From contig OY735207.1 of NCBI GenBank assembly GCA_963457665.1, positions 51,295,015-51,359,014 on the forward strand: 64,000 nt of DNA, written 5' to 3'. The DNA is from Thysanoteuthis rhombus (lineage: Eukaryota; Mollusca; Cephalopoda; Oegopsida; Thysanoteuthidae). Each line of letters begins with the position of its first letter. Positions within the stretch are counted from its first letter, which is position 1. The position numbers and the translations under genes are program-made. Below, in pieces: positions 1 through 10,989 of the stretch. The notes beneath the pieces are model-generated. The model made no database searches. It saw only the letters and a program-made list of their open reading frames with translations, and was not told the origin of the DNA.

Positions 1-935
1 TTGATTTCTTCTTCTCTTGAGGATTTCATAAGGATCCGTTGCCCTGGATAGACAAAGAGGTCAACTTCCTTCAGCTCTGTGTTTTCGAATTTGAACGTTC
101 TGTCTCTGTACTCAACGTACATGGCATTTGTTTTACTGGAGTTCCTGAGGAGACGTACTTTCTTGCAATCATCATTCAGTCTGTCTTGCATTATTTGGAA
201 ATCACGGAGGTTCTCAGTAAAAGGCGCGATATTTTCAGCAAATCACCAAGTGTTCGCCGTTCATTCTGATTCTTTTCTTTTCCCAGTCAAGGTTTCAGAA
301 GATCATCTCGAGGGAGGCCGTGAACAGTTTGGGCGAGCTTGTATCGCCTTGTCTCATCCTTTTTTACGAGCTAGAAGGGCCCAGTCTTTAGACAGCCTGA
401 TAAACGTACTACTGGGTCGGTAGATTTGTTGACACATAAGAGGGCTACATATTGTATGATGGCATCAAAGAACTTTGGAATTTCCATTGAGTTGAAGGCC
501 TAACTGCTACTTTCTCTTTCAATTGATTTAACGAATGGAGATGGTTTATGGTCGAATGCCCTTTTCTGAAGCCAGCCTTTTCCCGTGGTTCGTTTTCATC
601 TAGCATTTTGGTGATTCGGTTTGGGATTATCTCGGTAAAAGTTGGCAGTTGACTAAACTTATCGGTCTGTAGTTGTTTAGATCTTTCAGGTTCTTCATAT
701 AACAGCATTATGATTGCAGTATTCCAGTTTTCTGCAATTTTACTCCTCAAGGCATGAGTTGTTTAGAGTGGCAAGTTTCTTAGGGATAACCTTACTGGCT
801 TTTTGAGTAGGTCGGTAGTGATATCATCTGGTTTAGGAGGGGCATTTCCTTCTTTCGTTTTTTTGATGGCTCGCTTAAAAACTTTTTCGTTCTCTTCAGG
901 AGATACTGACAAGGATACGACATTCTTTTTCATTG
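1..935 (-). pseudogene. RTE-type LINE reverse transcriptase relic, cut by the left window edge
   Basis: On the minus strand, from about 930 to 1, the three frames together give an ordered series of reverse transcriptase blocks. The fingers-type segment EGNAPPKPDDITTDLLKK is near 850. It is followed by IAENWNTAIIMLLYEEPERS, then MLDENEPREKAGFRKGHST (about 540-600), and then RQGDTSSPKLFTASLEMIF (about 290-350). The last block leads into the stretch where a mutated linker towards the RT C-terminus would begin (about 1-150). These blocks match RTE-clade endonuclease-reverse transcriptases as I know them. Several frameshifts and stops separate them, so it is dead. The catalytic (F/Y)ADD block is not readable. 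The thumb and 3' end would lie left of the window. The longest open piece is 101 codons (445-750). Confidence 0.85.
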
Positions 936-3540
936 CTTCCTTCTTTCGAATATATCTATGGTGTTTATGTTGCTCTTAGAAATGTGATTCTTTGAAACAA
1001 AATAATATAAACGTTTTTTCATGAAGAAACTCTACCCTTGAGATGCCATAAAGCATCATACCCATCATCACTGCTTCTGATATGATTTCTTTTGATATTT
1101 CTTTTCTTTTCGATTATATGTATACACACACACACACACACACATATATATATGTATATATATAATGATGTAAGGATTTGCTACATAAACAAGTTCATGT
1201 TTCTGCCCTTCATTATTAAGCTTTACTCTAAATCAACTTTATGTTTAATGCTGAATGTATCGAGCAATTTATGAAATAAACCCATCACCCATCGAATATT
1301 ATATCATATTGTATTATACTGTTATCATGATTTGTATAATATATCTCTCTCAATGATACCCCTTTATTTAAAAATAACCATAATATAAAAAGTAGTACAA
1401 TTGAAATTCAAAAAAAAAAATTTTATCGAATTAAAAGTGTTCAATATATGATCAATACAATGCTGAGCAATATTTTCTTCTTATCTTTATAATTGTATAT
1501 GTATACATAAATTGTCATAACCATACGTATATGTATATATATATAGCCATAAGTATTTAAAAAAACTGACATTCTGATTTTATACGCTTGGTTCTGAGAG
1601 TTAAGATCAGGGACATTACACAAAGAGAACAGAATTTATCACAATCAACGTAAGATGACATATTTTAATCATGTCTTGTGCTTCTAAATATTTTGCTCCT
1701 GTTTTTTCTTGACAAAATTAAGTTGTCAAATGAAAATAAAATTCTGTCAGAGTCAACCCAGGACATTGAAAAGGCGAACTCACATTGCCATTTTGAAGAG
1801 TTACCAGACTCCTAAGTTAATTCGGACCCCTTTGCTAAAGATAATTCATGGCCCCGTTAGACTTAGGCAATAAAAAAAAAAAAGAAAAGATTTTGTGCTA
1901 GTCCAAATATTTATGGACACTACTTCTTATGTAGACGATGGTCTGTTTATATGTTACGTGACGCACTTGCTGCATGTGCAACCTTAAACAGAACAGGCAG
2001 TCAAAATGATGAGGCGAAAAGATGATCAAAGCTTTGGTGAAGTCATTGTAGTTTTGTTAATTTGTTGGCTGGTCGAAATACCAATAAAACACAGAACATT
2101 TAAGAGAAAGATTAAGCATGATTAAGGCATCATATCCCACTTGCTACACCTAATTTGCTGCAACTCTGCCAAGCATGTGGGCCTAGGGCCTCTGGGCGGC
2201 TAACTAACTGCCATCCCATTAAAAAAACAAAAACTGCCCTTTTATACCCTAATTAGCCCGTCTTTCTTTCTGTATCTTTTAATAGATATAAATGTTATTA
2301 TTTTCTCCTTCCATTTCCTCTCCCTTTCCTTTTTTCCTTACATGCATTCAATTTCAATTAACCCCATCTGTTTATTCGGCGATTCCACTGCCTTATCGTC
2401 CTTAATTATTCAGTCCCTTTTATTTCTCTCCTTTACATTAATATTTTTTCAAACGACTGTGTCTCCATATATAGGCTCCCGGGGTTTAATGTCATCAAAA
2501 GCCATTGTCTTTTCGTTAGAGTCCCAACTTCGGAATTTTAGTCCATTAGGATTAAATTGTTTCAAACTTTCCGATCTTATCTTATCAAGGCCCGTAAGCT
2601 ACGCGTCTGAGAAACTGCTATCGTAAACCCTGTTCACAGGTATAAAAAGGTGTGCATACATGCAAGCGTACGTATTTCTGCACACTCATTTATTTACCCA
2701 TGCAATTATATATTTACATACATGTAGATACACACGTGTGAATAAATCCTCGACACGTATACAAACATAGGTAATATCATTACATACATAGAATTTATCG
2801 TTTTTCTGTCTGCAACAGTGGACTCTTTCACTTGAAAGTAACAATTTTGATGATCAAAATACAGTGGACCCTGGTTGAAATGGACTTATAGGGAAAAGGG
2901 CTGCCCGTTTTAGCCGATTGTCTAAGTTAACCGATGGTAGGTTTCGATACTGTTTAAGCTACTGGAAAATGTATACACCTAACATTGTACATAATATAAC
3001 AATGAACATATGTGTAATCATTTAACATGTAACGAAGTTAAGTTGTTCGGGTCTAATTAATTAAGACCTGACTCCTCCGAAAATCCCCGAAATAAAACGT
3101 CATATATTTATTTGCATTGCAAAAAAAAGTACCATCCAAACCGTCATCCTTGAGTAAGAGGAGGGTACGTTTGTTTGATTTCGACCTGAGGTCACATGAA
3201 GTCAACAACGGTTTAAATTCTCCTTGTCCAGAATGCTAGAATGAATGCAAAATCCCCAAAGCCCAAGAACATGTATAACTGTTAAGATCTTCGTAGTTTA
3301 AATAGGGCTTTCATATGAAATAAATCCATTTTGAAAGGAATGCTCAATACTTCGGACAGTACTGTATGTGTATCAAGCGAGTATGAAAGTTGTCCAAACG
3401 TTGAGTTCGTTTTGGTATACATCTGGTCTCGATCAAGACAAGGAAAACAAGTGACTCTGTTATTAGTTTTTCAGATTTAGAACTTGACGTTTGTCGTTTG
3501 ACCGTCGAGCCACTGGTTACTATTGAAAGCACTTATCTAC
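936..3540. other. AT-rich stretch without a recognisable gene
   Basis: No open frame here exceeds 94 codons and none resembles a known protein. The 94-codon frame at 2342-2626 lies in pyrimidine-rich sequence and looks like chance. The segment at 2861-2960 begins with an ACAGTGGACC-type motif of the kind seen at ends of some DNA transposons, but no partner end was found. A (CA)n/(TA)n microsatellite sits at 1124-1164. Confidence 0.6.
1124..1164. repeat. (CA)n followed by (TA)n microsatellite
   Basis: About ten CA units run directly into interrupted TA units. Compound CA/TA tracts of this kind recur through the window. Confidence 0.95.
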
Positions 3541-4010
3541 TGTCTTTGAAGAGGTTGACAAATACATTTACTTAGGACAGGTTATAAAGTTAGAGAAAGA
3601 CCATGGAGTCGAAATAAAACAACGCATAACGATCAGCTGGAAATCATTCGGTATGCATAGTGACGTATCAAAGAGCACTTGGCCAATTTGCTTAATCCTT
3701 AAAGTATACCATCAATGCATAATACCAGCTATGATTTGAGGATACGAAATATGGAAATTAACAAAAAGAACTGAAAACCAACCTTGTAATCGCACAGAGA
3801 GCTATGGAAAGAGCAATATTAAGGATTACTCTGAGAGATAGAAAAAAATATCAACACGGATCAAAGAGAGGTCTAGAGTGAAGGGGTGTTATACAAATGA
3901 TTAGGTAACAAAAATGTTGAAAGATTGTTGCCCACGGGATAGCAAACCTAGTAGGAAAAGACCGGACACGAGATGGAGGGATGAGATAAAACAACTTCAC
4001 CTTTGAAAAG
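3541..4010 (+). pseudogene. RTE-type LINE RT C-terminal relic (second subfamily)
   Basis: The plus strand reads FEEVDKYIYLGQVIKLEKD, then EIKQRITISWKSFGMHSDVSKS, then LKVYHQCIIPAMI with a stop, and after a frame change RAMERAMLRITLRDRKKY. It ends with SRKRPDTRWRDEIKQL. This is the order found in the thumb and C-terminal part of RTE-type reverse transcriptases. The sequence differs clearly from the other RTE fragments here: it keeps a KRPDTRWRDE ending and has no (GAT)n tail, so it is probably another subfamily. Stops and frameshifts show it is a dead copy, truncated at its 5' end. Confidence 0.8.
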
Positions 4011-4145
4011 TTTCCACCTTGTCTCGAACGTATTTCGAAACAATTTGTTTACAAACGTGAAAAACTGACGAAAAAATTAAATATACAACAGCTGTCTGAT
4101 GTTTTTAATAAAATAGAGTTGAAAGAAAAATTACTACATCTATAA

Positions 4146-4169
4146 TACACACACTCACACACACATACT

Positions 4170-4232
<63 letters not shown>
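4146..4232. repeat. (CA)n / (TA)n microsatellite
   Basis: An interrupted CA tract (4146-4167) is followed by an almost pure TA tract (4171-4232). Confidence 0.95.
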
Positions 4233-4233
<1 letters not shown>

Positions 4234-4509
4234 AGCTTTCGTTGTTTCCACTTTTGTGACAGTCCATCTTTGTTCTTTCGAATGAAACCTATAATTTCTT
4301 CCTAATATTTGTCCCTATTTACTTGAATCCGATTAATTTATCGGAAAAACAAAATTTAGCAATCGATTTTTACTGTCTGCTGATTTCTAACTTTTTAAAA
4401 GGAAAGAAACCAGAAACACTTTTCTACATCACCGAGTCCAGCGAATCTTCAAAACGTTTTAAAAAGATTCTGGTTTTGTCTATGACTGACTCCCCTTTTT
4501 CCACTTCAC

Positions 4510-4673
4510 TTTCTTCTTCTTCTTCTTCTTCTTCTTCTTCTTCTTCTTCTTCTTCTTCTTCTTCTTCTTCTTCTTCTTCTTCTTCTTCTTCTTCTTCTTC
4601 TTCTTCTTCTTCTTCTTCTTCTTCTTCTTCTTCTTCTTCTTCTTCTTCTTCTTCTTCTTCTTCTTCTTCTTCT
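4510..4673. repeat. Long pure (TTC)n / (GAA)n microsatellite
   Basis: About 55 uninterrupted TTC units. The poly-serine and poly-lysine frames across it are products of the repeat and not genes. Long perfect GAA/TTC tracts are known to form triplex DNA. Confidence 0.97.
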
Positions 4674-4894
4674 CAAGTATCAAACGTGAAATCTGAGAAA
4701 AATGATAGTATCTCGAAAACCTTCAATCCAAACTGTCAGCATAGATTTCTTCATTTTTCAAGTGAATCTTCCTGGCAAGATGATTATCGATGTACGTATG
4801 TGTCACGTGAGCAGGCCGCACCACTAGAACTAGAGAGCTTGAAATATTAAAATTTACTCAAGAGTTTTAATAAGTCTTTGAGGTCTCAAAAAAA

Positions 4895-5030
4895 AAGGTA
4901 AGAAATGTAAGTTGTTAATTGATCATCCCTCTTTTATCATCTCCAACTCAGCATGCTGACAAAAGACGTTGGTCACGTGACAGTTTCTATTGAGTGACCC
5001 ACCAGATCTCTTCGGTTATTTTTGGTCTGT
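4895..5030 (-). repeat. Truncated copy of interspersed repeat family X
   Basis: Reverse-oriented copy of the head of a repeat seen at 8736, 22690, 38155 and 56800. The shared signature is a (T)CACGTGAC-like core beside TTTCTATTGAGTGA on this strand, with GATCA and an AGCATGCTG motif. Only the first 110-140 bp of the family is present. Confidence 0.7.
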
Positions 5031-5887
5031 GTAGATCATTTTTTTTGCAAATAGTAAATTGAGTAACTGTCATCGCATATCTTTATTAAAAGTAGAATCT
5101 GTGTTGAAAAATAATGTGTTGAGAAATAGTGTATTGTGAATGCATCTTCATCTTTTGCTGTAGACGTCTATAAATCCATCACAAATAATATATTTCATTT
5201 CATGCAAGTTTCATTGAACAATAATCAATGGTAGAATCTCATGGGAATAACTCCTATTAACCTTAAAATGAACTAAAGTTTGTCTCCCCATGGAAGAAAA
5301 ACAGAAGTAAATACATAAATCATATTGTAATTGCTTTGAATAAATCAAATTGTTAAAATAATTGAATATGACCCCCTTTTTAACATCGAGTGAGTGTGTG
5401 GAACGTAAGACGTTTGTAAGGAAATAAAAGTTGTTTTTATTTATTCACTGTTTATAATATCGATTGGACGTGAGGGTGAATCGTTAAAAGTTTGTGGAAA
5501 TTAAGTTGCTTTTTTCTCTCTTATTGTTGAAAGAGTATATGTCAGCAAATTACACGGAGGGATAATTCAGTAGGCGTTTGTTCATTTTAAGGCTGACAGG
5601 AAATATTTCAAGTTTAGGTATGTAAGCGAGGATTTTACCAAAAAAGTTATCTGAAAACCATAACTTTTGAACTGCTCAAAAATATCTTCTCACAAAAGAG
5701 GTTTCAAAATTACTTGAGGTTGAATAAAGAGTAAATGTAAACTCTCCCTGAAATGGCGTAAAAATGTGCCTTTATATTGAAACGAATCCTGAATTCCCCA
5801 AAACAATGTATAGAACAAAATTGACATTGAAAATAAAACACGAGCAAGAAAGTTAACCGTCAAGGTTCTTTGTCTATATTCGGAATA
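5031..5887. other. AT-rich stretch without a recognisable gene
   Basis: No open frame over 60 codons, and no repeat or RNA gene that I recognise. Confidence 0.55.
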
Positions 5888-6616
5888 TTAGGCTGTTACA
5901 TATGAAACATAATTTTTTGAGCGGAAGAAAGTAAATATATAATCAAAATATGACCCATTTGAAGCAATGAACTTTTCCCCAGCGAACCTCCAATGATAAT
6001 ATAATATCACTATGATATTCCTTTCGTTCAGCAGTCACAAATCCATTAAAAGCACGAATTATGATTTCCCAGTAAAAGACCCTTTTATTACTGACATGAA
6101 GTTCAAAATGAATGAAAAGATGTCAGGTGAATATGGTGGATACTGCAAGGCTTTATATCCCAATTTTCTAAGCTTAGACACAGTCAGATGAGGAGTGTTG
6201 GATACAGCACTGACATGGAGCATTTCATTCAATTCTTATGAAAGCCATTTTTCGAATATCATAATCCTCTCTATTGTCCTAAAGTCTCAAAAAAGTGTTT
6301 GGACCGTTGATTATGGATCGTTGGCCATTGATGTCGATATTTCATTCGGTAAGAACAGATTTTGGTCTACCATGAGGTTTATTATTGGTATCCATCATTC
6401 CAGACTTGAACCTACGGACCCAATGCTGAACAGTACGCACTGTAGTAGTGTGCATTCCAAATGCTTTTTTGACGTTATCAGCAGCTTGAGCAGCGTTATG
6501 TCCTAATTTGAAATTGAACTTGGAAACTAGTTAAACTTCTTGGTGAAGAAAATTTTTCCCTTTCAGAATTTTTCACTATGATGTAGAAAAACTACGTTTC
6601 ATGTCTAACGACCTAA
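5888..6616 (-). mobile_element. Decayed mariner-like transposon with both terminal inverted repeats
   Basis: The left end reads TTAGGCTGTTACATATGAAA (5888-5907). The right end, read on the minus strand, is TTAGGTCGTTAGACATGAAA (6616-6597), so the ends form imperfect inverted repeats of about 20 bp. Both begin within TA-containing sequence, as expected for mariner. Between them the minus strand encodes a broken transposase. The N-terminal helix-turn-helix part reads FNFKLGHNAAQAADNVKKAF and VRTVQHWVRRFKSG, followed by PHGRPKSVLTE and a stop. After a gap come LRKLGYKALQYPPYSPDI, the region of the last catalytic acidic residue, and the typical C-terminus NGSYFDYIF. At about 730 bp it is shorter than a full mariner (about 1.3 kb), so the middle with the first catalytic aspartate is deleted. 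It cannot encode active transposase. Confidence 0.88.
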
Positions 6617-7035
6617 TAATTTGATGAAAATTACGGTATAAATTGCTCCTTTAAATCACCTGTTTGTAGCCAACTTTATGCTTCCTTGCTAAAAACACCA
6701 CAATGAAACAGATCTATAGAGAATGTATCATAGCAGATCAAACATATGGAAAGCAGACGATAACTGTAAATTGCCCATTAGCGTGTGCCCTAAATGTTTA
6801 ATGATCGCGTAAAATCATCTCATTGAATCGGGACGCTATTTTTAAAGACGTTATGGTGTTGGGTAATCACTAATCATTTTGTATTCCCAGAGGCATTATT
6901 GTTGACAAAAATCTGTTATATCCGCTGGCAATTTCACGCAAACTTTGGTCTCGGAAAATTATCATAGCGTTCATTAATTGTCAGAGAAAAGCGATTCCTT
7001 TGTTCATTCTTTAATGTGTCTTAATCAGCTTTCCA
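6617..7035. other. No gene seen
   Basis: AT-rich sequence with no recognisable coding or structural feature. Confidence 0.55.
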
Positions 7036-7395
7036 TATCTGTGCTCTCTCCTCTTACCTCTTCAATCTCCCTCCTCTTCAATCACCCTCCTCTTCAATCT
7101 CTTCTCCCACTTTTCACTCCCCTCTTCAATCTCCAATCTCCTTCCTCATCAATTTCTCCCCCTTTTTTCACTCCCTTCTTCGATCTCCCCCTTCTATCTC
7201 CTTCCCCCTAAATCTTTTCTCCCTCTTTTCGCTCCCCTCTTTCAATGTCTTATTCCAATGTTCTCTTCACCTATTTCTGTCTCACCCTTTTCTTTTTCCT
7301 CCCCTCTTTTAATCTCTCTTCCCTCCTCTTCATTCCTCTCTTCTCCCCTTTGCTTACATCTATCCTCTCTCGCTTCTCTTTCTCTTAAACACATC
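7036..7395. repeat. Pyrimidine-rich degenerate tandem repeat
   Basis: About 350 bp of almost pure C and T on the plus strand, built from degenerate copies of a CTCCCCTCTTCAATCTCC-like unit. The open frames on both strands here (Ser/Pro/Leu-rich or Glu/Arg-rich) follow from the composition. A tract like this could form a triplex; that is an inference. Confidence 0.85.
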
Positions 7396-7689
7396 TTCCT
7401 AACGCGATTGTTTGAAAATGTCACCAAAACGGTCAACATATGTTTCTTCAAATTTCAAGTTGGTCTTGCTGGCTGTGTATGTATATAGCACACAAAGGTG
7501 CCACATCAATGAGACTAGAGAACGGAATTTCTCAAAATATACACAAAATACTTTTTTTTTGGGGGGGGGGTCAATTTGCAATGTTAGTTTATGGTAAATT
7601 GATCTCTTAGTCCATGTCTAGGAGCATTCAAGCTTTTTTTTGAGGGGGGGGGGATTCAGACATTTTTAGAGATTGATGCCCAACCAAAT

Positions 7690-7800
7690 ATAAATGATTG
7701 ATCACCCCTCTTTCTAAATTATCAATTGATCATTCCAGCATGCTGCCAAAAGACGTTGATCAGGTGACAGTTTCTATTGCGTGACTAACCAGACCTGCTT
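7690..7800 (-). repeat. Truncated copy of interspersed repeat family X
   Basis: Same orientation and same head segment as the copy at 4895-5030, with GATCA near 7735, AGCATGCTG and TTTCTATTGCGTGA. The G-rich interruptions at 7559-7570 and 7644-7653 lie just before it. Confidence 0.7.
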
Positions 7801-8036
7801 TCAATCAAGTCATACTTTCCTGTCCATCTTTTTATCATTATTATTTTTTTTAAAAACACCATTCTCTGTAGCCATATTTGTTCTTTTCTCACCCCCAAAC
7901 AAAAGCAAAAACAACAACAACAAAAAAGCCAACAAAACACCAAAACAAAACAATCCGTTCGAATTATTTTGAGATGGAATATTTCCATTACTCAACACGC
8001 TTTTTGCTCTTTTCTATCCAGTTGCGTTCTTTCTAA

Positions 8037-8038
<2 letters not shown>

Positions 8039-8124
<86 letters not shown>
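8039..8124. repeat. (TA)n microsatellite
   Basis: Uninterrupted TA dinucleotides over about 85 bp. Confidence 0.98.
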
Positions 8125-8127
<3 letters not shown>

Positions 8128-8735
8128 CAATATTAAGTCCACCCTAAAAAATATGAAAGAAATTGGATCGAATTACATATGAACACTCTCGAGATGATAA
8201 AAAACAGGCTTTTCGTTTTTTGTTTTTTTTTTACAAATGAGTTAGCATTACCACCCGAATATACTTCTATTCACCCCATATTTCTAATTGAATCATAATC
8301 TCATAAATTGGTAAATGCAACGTTTCGTATGATACGTATTCCAAACTTCTTCCTGTATTTTTCACATACGATGGTCTTTGGAAGTCATCCTGTTTATTGA
8401 TTTTTTTTCCAGGTTTATTCCTCAAATAGACCTGGAAGAATGGAAGATGGAATTGGCGAACCGAATTCGAATTCTTGCAATGGCAGTTTGCATTCACTTT
8501 GCATCAATACTCTTGGGAAAGGCCTGAATCTATATCTTCGCCCTGTGCTCTTCAGTCCTGGTTGGCAACCAGTCTAGGAGATGAAGAACCGTGAATCCAA
8601 AATCGCAGAAGATCAACCCCTCCTCTAGTGACTTAAGACGCTAGCAACGGACATAGTAGGGGATGCGTTCCCGAAATTTATGGATAACGGGACTTATGAA
8701 TGTTCGACGGGCCAAGCAAACCGAAAATGGATTAC
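8125..8735. other. Unidentified stretch with a GC-richer part
   Basis: No gene recognised. From about 8505 to 8735 the base composition is clearly less AT-rich than its surroundings, which often marks the remains of a LINE 3' region. I could not match it to a family. The 76-codon minus-strand frame at 8267-8497 has no recognisable domain. Confidence 0.4.
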
Positions 8736-9245
8736 AGGTCTGGTTAATCACTCAATAGAAACCGTCACGTGACCAGCGTTTCTTGGCAATATGCCCTGCT
8801 GGGGGTGGTCAATTGAAAGATTGGGGAAAATAGGTTGTCAATGGATAAGTTACATCTCTTGTCTTCTATTGGGTCCCTGAAAAGTCCAATTTAAAAGAAA
8901 AAAGTTTGAACACAACTGGAAATAAATTCAGAGCCCGATTTAGCAAAAACTCACATAATTGAACACCCAGTGGAAAACTTATTCTAAAGGTGGGGACGTT
9001 CAAAAAACAAAACTACCCCCCGACCAAAATACGTTTTTTTTCTAAACATAATAAGGAGTAAACATTTTAATTTTCAACCCGTCTAGCTCAATTGGTGTGG
9101 TCTGTACACGCAATGCGTATGTACATAAATAGTTTGTCAGCCAGCCAGCCAGCCAGCCAGCCAAAGAGATACACTTAAAAACTGAAGAAACATTTGTTGA
9201 CAGTTTTGGCAACAGTTATGGTCGACAGCTTCTCAAGTATAAAAA
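8736..9245 (+). repeat. Interspersed repeat family X, long copy with (CAGC)n
   Basis: The copy starts with CAGGTCTGGTTAATCACTCA and contains AGAAACCGTCACGTGACC. It continues through an AT-rich middle to TCTAGCTCAATTGGTGTGG (about 9083-9103), then a (CAGC)n tract (9138-9163), and ends in a TGTTGACAGTTTTGGCAACAG region. Other long copies lie at 22690, 38155 and 56800. TAGCTCAATTGGTGTGG resembles a tRNA box A, but I see no convincing box B at the right distance, so its class is open: an old SINE or a non-autonomous DNA element. The 78-codon minus frame at its end is simple-sequence derived. Confidence 0.8.
9138..9163. repeat. (CAGC)n microsatellite inside repeat X
   Basis: Six to seven CAGC units at a fixed place in the repeat. 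The same tract occurs in the copies at 23530 and 57207. Confidence 0.95.
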
Positions 9246-9549
9246 AGAGAATAAAACAACAACAACAATAACAACAACAAAAATGGACTGACAAATCAAA
9301 TCGGCAATCATCATCTCCTCCCCATGGCACCGTGAGTACAAGTGGAAAATCTGACACCCCAGCAAAAAAAAAAAAAATGAAAAAAAAAAATAACAACAAA
9401 AAACAGAACAAAACTAAACAAAAAATCAGTATACTACAATTTAATAGAGCCGAAGGACGGGGCGCTAAAAAATCGCATTAGTAACAGAGGACAACGTAAG
9501 ACCTTTGAAGGGGAAACAAGAACCGAATTCTTATCATGTATTCAAGTAC

Positions 9550-9640
9550 CACTGACAAGGGAAACCACAGATAAGGGGCCACAGGTAGAGAAAACCGCAG
9601 ATGAGGGGGGACAATGAGAGAAACTGCAGATGAGGGGTCC
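9550..9640. repeat. Small minisatellite, about 30-bp unit, three copies
   Basis: Three degenerate units with the shared core GAAACCRCAGATRAGGGG occur between 9558 and 9635. Confidence 0.75.
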
Positions 9641-10315
9641 GCTAAAAATGAAAATATAAAATTATATAAATTACATTAAAAAAAAAGTTTTAATCTATAA
9701 TCCTATGCTTGTGAACGCTGATGACGTTCTTCTATATCTATCACGAGAATCCTTGGCATGGGCCAGAGGGAGTTGTTAATGTTCCTCATATCAGGACTCA
9801 TAAACAAGATCTGAAGCCATAATTTCTTATGAGCTGTGCGAGTGTGTGCGTGCACACAAACTTTACAAACAGCACACAAAGGAAAATTCTATGCACACAA
9901 AAGATTTCAAATTTTGCAGATGGTTTACTAAATATCTTTATTGGGAAAATATTGATTCACTATGTTGAATTCAAAAGTGCGCTCATACTTTTGTACCAGG
10001 AATACAATTGCACAACATAGGATTTTCGCCCCCGCATATATCAGCTGAATCGTTGTTTACAAAACAGTAAAGGTGAAGACAATTGTCCGACTCTTGATCG
10101 CACTGTTTTCTACATATTTTGTTGATGTGTTGCGCACTTTACCGACATCGGTTCATGAATGCCTATCATTTATTTTGTTTTGTTGCTGACAATTATCCAG
10201 TATCAAAGATAGACCTGTCATCCTTTCCGGAAATGTGGCCAGACACGTGATTAATGACTTTATTCTGTCGACGTTTCCGTCATTATATGAATAAACACTT
10301 CAGCGGCTTTATATA
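9641..10315. other. No gene seen
   Basis: AT-rich, without recognised features. Confidence 0.5.
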
Positions 10316-10661
10316 CGTGCGAGGTCCGTCCAAAAAGTATAAAGTCATTTTGAATACCTCGAGAACCGCTTCCGAGGTCTTGATGCAACTTAGCAACTAA
10401 TCGGAGGCAGCTTTATTGCATATGTGTGAACAGAAACTCTCCAGTTGGGTTCCTCAGTCGGAGTGGGACGTTATTGAGTGAGATGATGTGACAGTCGTGT
10501 TCACAATGGCCGCACGAGTAGATCAGCAAATATACTTCAAGTTTTTTTTTGTTTCCCTGAACGCACCAGGGTAGCTGATGGCGATCCCGAAAGTGGGTGT
10601 GGCGCTGGGATAAATGTATTACGTTAATATTAAATGGCTGGACACTTTTCGAACGGACCTG
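10316..10661 (+). mobile_element. Non-autonomous mariner element (MITE) with transposase start
   Basis: The left end AGGTCCGTCCAAAAAGTAT (10322-10340) pairs with the right end, which on the minus strand reads AGGTCCGTTCGAAAAGTGT (10660-10642). The ends are inverted repeats of about 19 bp, with TA nearby on each side. Inside, an ATG at 10506 opens MAARVDQQIYFKF, which fits the N-terminus of mariner transposases of the kind that continue KLGK...TYEML. The frame then stops. At about 345 bp the element has lost nearly the whole transposase. Its left 110 bp is similar to the start of the relic at 16365-16860 (shared CATTTTGAATA-CTCG-GAAC), so both come from one family. The 101-codon minus-strand frame here is a shadow. 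Confidence 0.82.
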
Positions 10662-10799
10662 TACACACATACACACACACATATATGTTTTAAAAAAATG
10701 TTTAGCATAAAATGACATTCAAACATCCCATACATTATGATATAACCCTATATAAAATCTCAAACTACATGTAAGACATAAGCTATATGTATGACATAA

Positions 10800-10803
<4 letters not shown>

Positions 10804-10866
<63 letters not shown>
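10804..10866. repeat. (TA)n microsatellite
   Basis: TA repeats with very few interruptions. Confidence 0.97.
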
Positions 10867-10870
<4 letters not shown>

Positions 10871-10910
10871 GAATTATAGTGACACAAAAAACATTTTTAA
10901 TGTTTTTAGC

Positions 10911-10913
<3 letters not shown>

Positions 10914-10965
<52 letters not shown>

Positions 10966-10975
10966 TATGTATGTG
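10914..10975. repeat. (TA)n with (TG)n edge
   Basis: A TA tract ending in short TG units, 50 bp beyond the previous TA tract. Confidence 0.95.
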
Positions 10976-10989
10976 TGTGTGTATATGTG

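Noticed and set aside
2861..2960. A pogo/Tigger-type DNA transposon end, with similar motifs at 12689 and 53965
   Set aside because: Only single short ACAGTGG-like or CGGATTACGG motifs, without an inverted partner or coding sequence.
4323..4850. 175-codon plus-strand frame with a long poly-serine tract, and the opposing poly-lysine frame
   Set aside because: Both are produced by the pure (TTC)n tract. The flanking codons show no domain and no splice context.
9175..9411. 78-codon Phe/Cys-rich minus frame
   Set aside because: Derived from A-rich and AAC-type simple sequence at the end of a family X copy.
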